Positions 4,435 to 5,253 of a stretch of DNA of 5,253 nucleotides are shown here, one piece after another (positions within the stretch are counted from its first letter, which is position 1; each line of letters begins with the position of its first letter). Origin of the DNA: JAWXVD01 sp044425705 (GTDB lineage Bacteria; Bacillota; Clostridia; Lachnospirales; Lachnospiraceae); the NCBI GenBank assembly GCA_044425705.1, contig JAWXVD010000184.1, positions 1-5,253 of the forward strand, in the 5' to 3' direction. The notes under the pieces are model-generated. The model was not told where the DNA came from. It searched no databases and saw only the letters and a program-made list of their open reading frames with translations. A program made the translations under genes and the position numbers.

Positions 4435-5253
4435 ATGGCAAAAATGAAAGTACATGAACTTGCAAAAGAATTAAATATACAAAGTAAAGATATTGTCTCT
4501 TACTTACAAAAAGAAGGTGTAGAAGTGAAAGCAGCACAAAGTTCTATTGAAGATGGTGCGATTTCTCTTGCAAAAAAACATTTTGGACATAGCAATGAAG
4601 TAAAGAGTGTAAAAGTAGAGGCACCAAATGCGGAAGCATCAAAGGCAGATACACCAAAGGTGGAAGTACCAAAAACAGAACGTGTTGAAAAGGAACAAAA
4701 AAAGAAAAAGAATATTATTTTTGTGAGTAATCCTCAAAATTCTAAAATTCCAGGTGGACAAAAACCACCAGTTAGAAATAATGTGCCAGAACAAAAAACA
4801 AAGCCAGTGACAAAACAAATTCAATTAGGTCCAAATCAAATGATTAATAAGGCAACTGGAAAAGTGATGGAAATGTTACCACCTAAAAAACCAGAAGTGG
4901 TTGTAGAAAGTAAACCAGAAGTAGTAGTTCCAAAAGCTGAACCAGTGAAACCAGAAGTGTCGGCTGTAGAAAAAGCGGCAGAAACTAAAGTGGTAACAAA
5001 TGAAGTGGTTAAAAATGAAGACAGACCACAATATAACAACAATCGTCCAAATCAAAATGGAGATAGACCACAGTACAATAACAATCGTCCAAATCAAAAT
5101 GGAGATAGACCACAGTACAATAATAATCGTCCAAATCAAAATGGAGATAGACCACAGTACAATAATAACCGTAACTATCAAAATGGAGATAGACCACAGT
5201 ACAATAACAATCGTCCAAATCAAAATGGAGATAGACCACAGTACAATAATAAT
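4435..5253 (+). CDS. infB: Translation initiation factor IF-2, N-terminal part (partial)
   Basis: IF-2 is the GTPase that brings fMet-tRNA to the 30S subunit and promotes subunit joining. The window holds only 273 codons of the N-terminal extension and runs open to the edge; the GTPase core lies beyond. The IF2_N domain spans about residues 3-50 (KMKVHELAKELNIQSKDIVSYL...). A Lys/Glu/Pro-rich linker follows with a basic patch KKKKNIIFVSNPQNS (89-103), then several PEVVV segments. From residue 196 to the edge there is a 14-residue Asn-rich tandem repeat. The start ATG 4435 is preceded by CGGAGG (4417-4422) with a 12-nt gap. Position after ylxQ is the conserved Firmicutes order. Confidence 0.95.
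   Translation, partial: MAKMKVHELAKELNIQSKDIVSYLQKEGVEVKAAQSSIEDGAISLAKKHFGHSNEVKSVKVEAPNAEASKADTPKVEVPKTERVEKEQKKKKNIIFVSNPQNSKIPGGQKPPVRNNVPEQKTKPVTKQIQLGPNQMINKATGKVMEMLPPKKPEVVVESKPEVVVPKAEPVKPEVSAVEKAAETKVVTNEVVKNEDRPQYNNNRPNQNGDRPQYNNNRPNQNGDRPQYNNNRPNQNGDRPQYNNNRNYQNGDRPQYNNNRPNQNGDRPQYNNN
5020..5253 (+). repeat. 42-bp in-frame tandem repeat in infB, five full copies plus a partial
   Basis: Units start at 5020, 5062, 5104, 5146, 5188 and 5230 (the last cut by the window edge). Each full unit encodes DRPQYNNNRPNQNG. Copies 2, 3 and 5 differ only at synonymous third positions (AAT/AAC). Copy 1 has several older synonymous differences (GAC, CAA, TAT, AAC). Copy 4 changes PN to NY. Unit length is a multiple of three, so copy-number change keeps the frame. 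The product is expected to be disordered. Confidence 0.97.

Noticed and set aside
4836..5239. Long minus-strand open frames with repetitive hydrophobic or Tyr/His-rich translations opposite infB
   Set aside because: They are antisense shadows of the 42-bp repeat in infB; a repeat without stops in one frame often stays open in others. No ribosome binding site or family resemblance.
5020..5253. CRISPR array
   Set aside because: Periodic 42-bp units have no unique spacers; the units are contiguous, in frame and coding in infB.

Overview
The window looks like chromosome from a low-GC Gram-positive bacterium of the class Clostridia, most likely the Lachnospiraceae. The evidence is the tail of a PolC-type DNA polymerase III running into the conserved rimP-nusA-rnpM(ylxR)-ylxQ-infB cluster, a monofunctional-type FolD paired with FchA, AGGAGG-like ribosome binding sites, two UUG start codons, and an Asn-rich repetitive N-terminal region of IF-2. 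I cannot name the species.

Left part (1-1650): the last 20 codons of polC are followed, 11 bp later, by fchA (methenyl-tetrahydrofolate cyclohydrolase) and folD (methylene-tetrahydrofolate dehydrogenase). FolD has lost the Lys and Gln that the bifunctional enzymes use for the cyclohydrolase step. The neighbouring FchA probably supplies that step, so the two proteins together would interconvert formyl-, methenyl- and methylene-THF. No promoter was recognised in the short gaps, so fchA-folD may be read through from polC.

Middle part (1628-2225), about 575 bp without a protein gene but densely organised: (i) a 153-bp palindromic element with perfect 16-bp inverted ends, enclosing three further helices; its left end supplies the last codons of folD and its stop follows immediately; (ii) a strong bidirectional terminator; (iii) a tRNA-Glu(CTC) on the minus strand with its own promoter; (iv) a divergent sigma-A-type promoter for the rimP operon sharing an 11-bp -35 block with the tRNA promoter; (v) a leader hairpin followed by a T-rich tract, which looks like an attenuator.

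Right part (2226-5253): rimP, nusA, rnpM (ylxR), ylxQ (L7Ae family) and the 5' part of infB form a tight operon for ribosome maturation, transcription elongation/antitermination, RNA binding and translation initiation. rnpM and ylxQ both appear to start at UUG codons inside the end of the preceding gene, which suggests translational coupling. The window ends inside a 42-bp in-frame tandem repeat of infB.

The least explained item is the 153-bp structured element at the folD 3' end. The rest is a recognisable housekeeping locus with a few informative departures.
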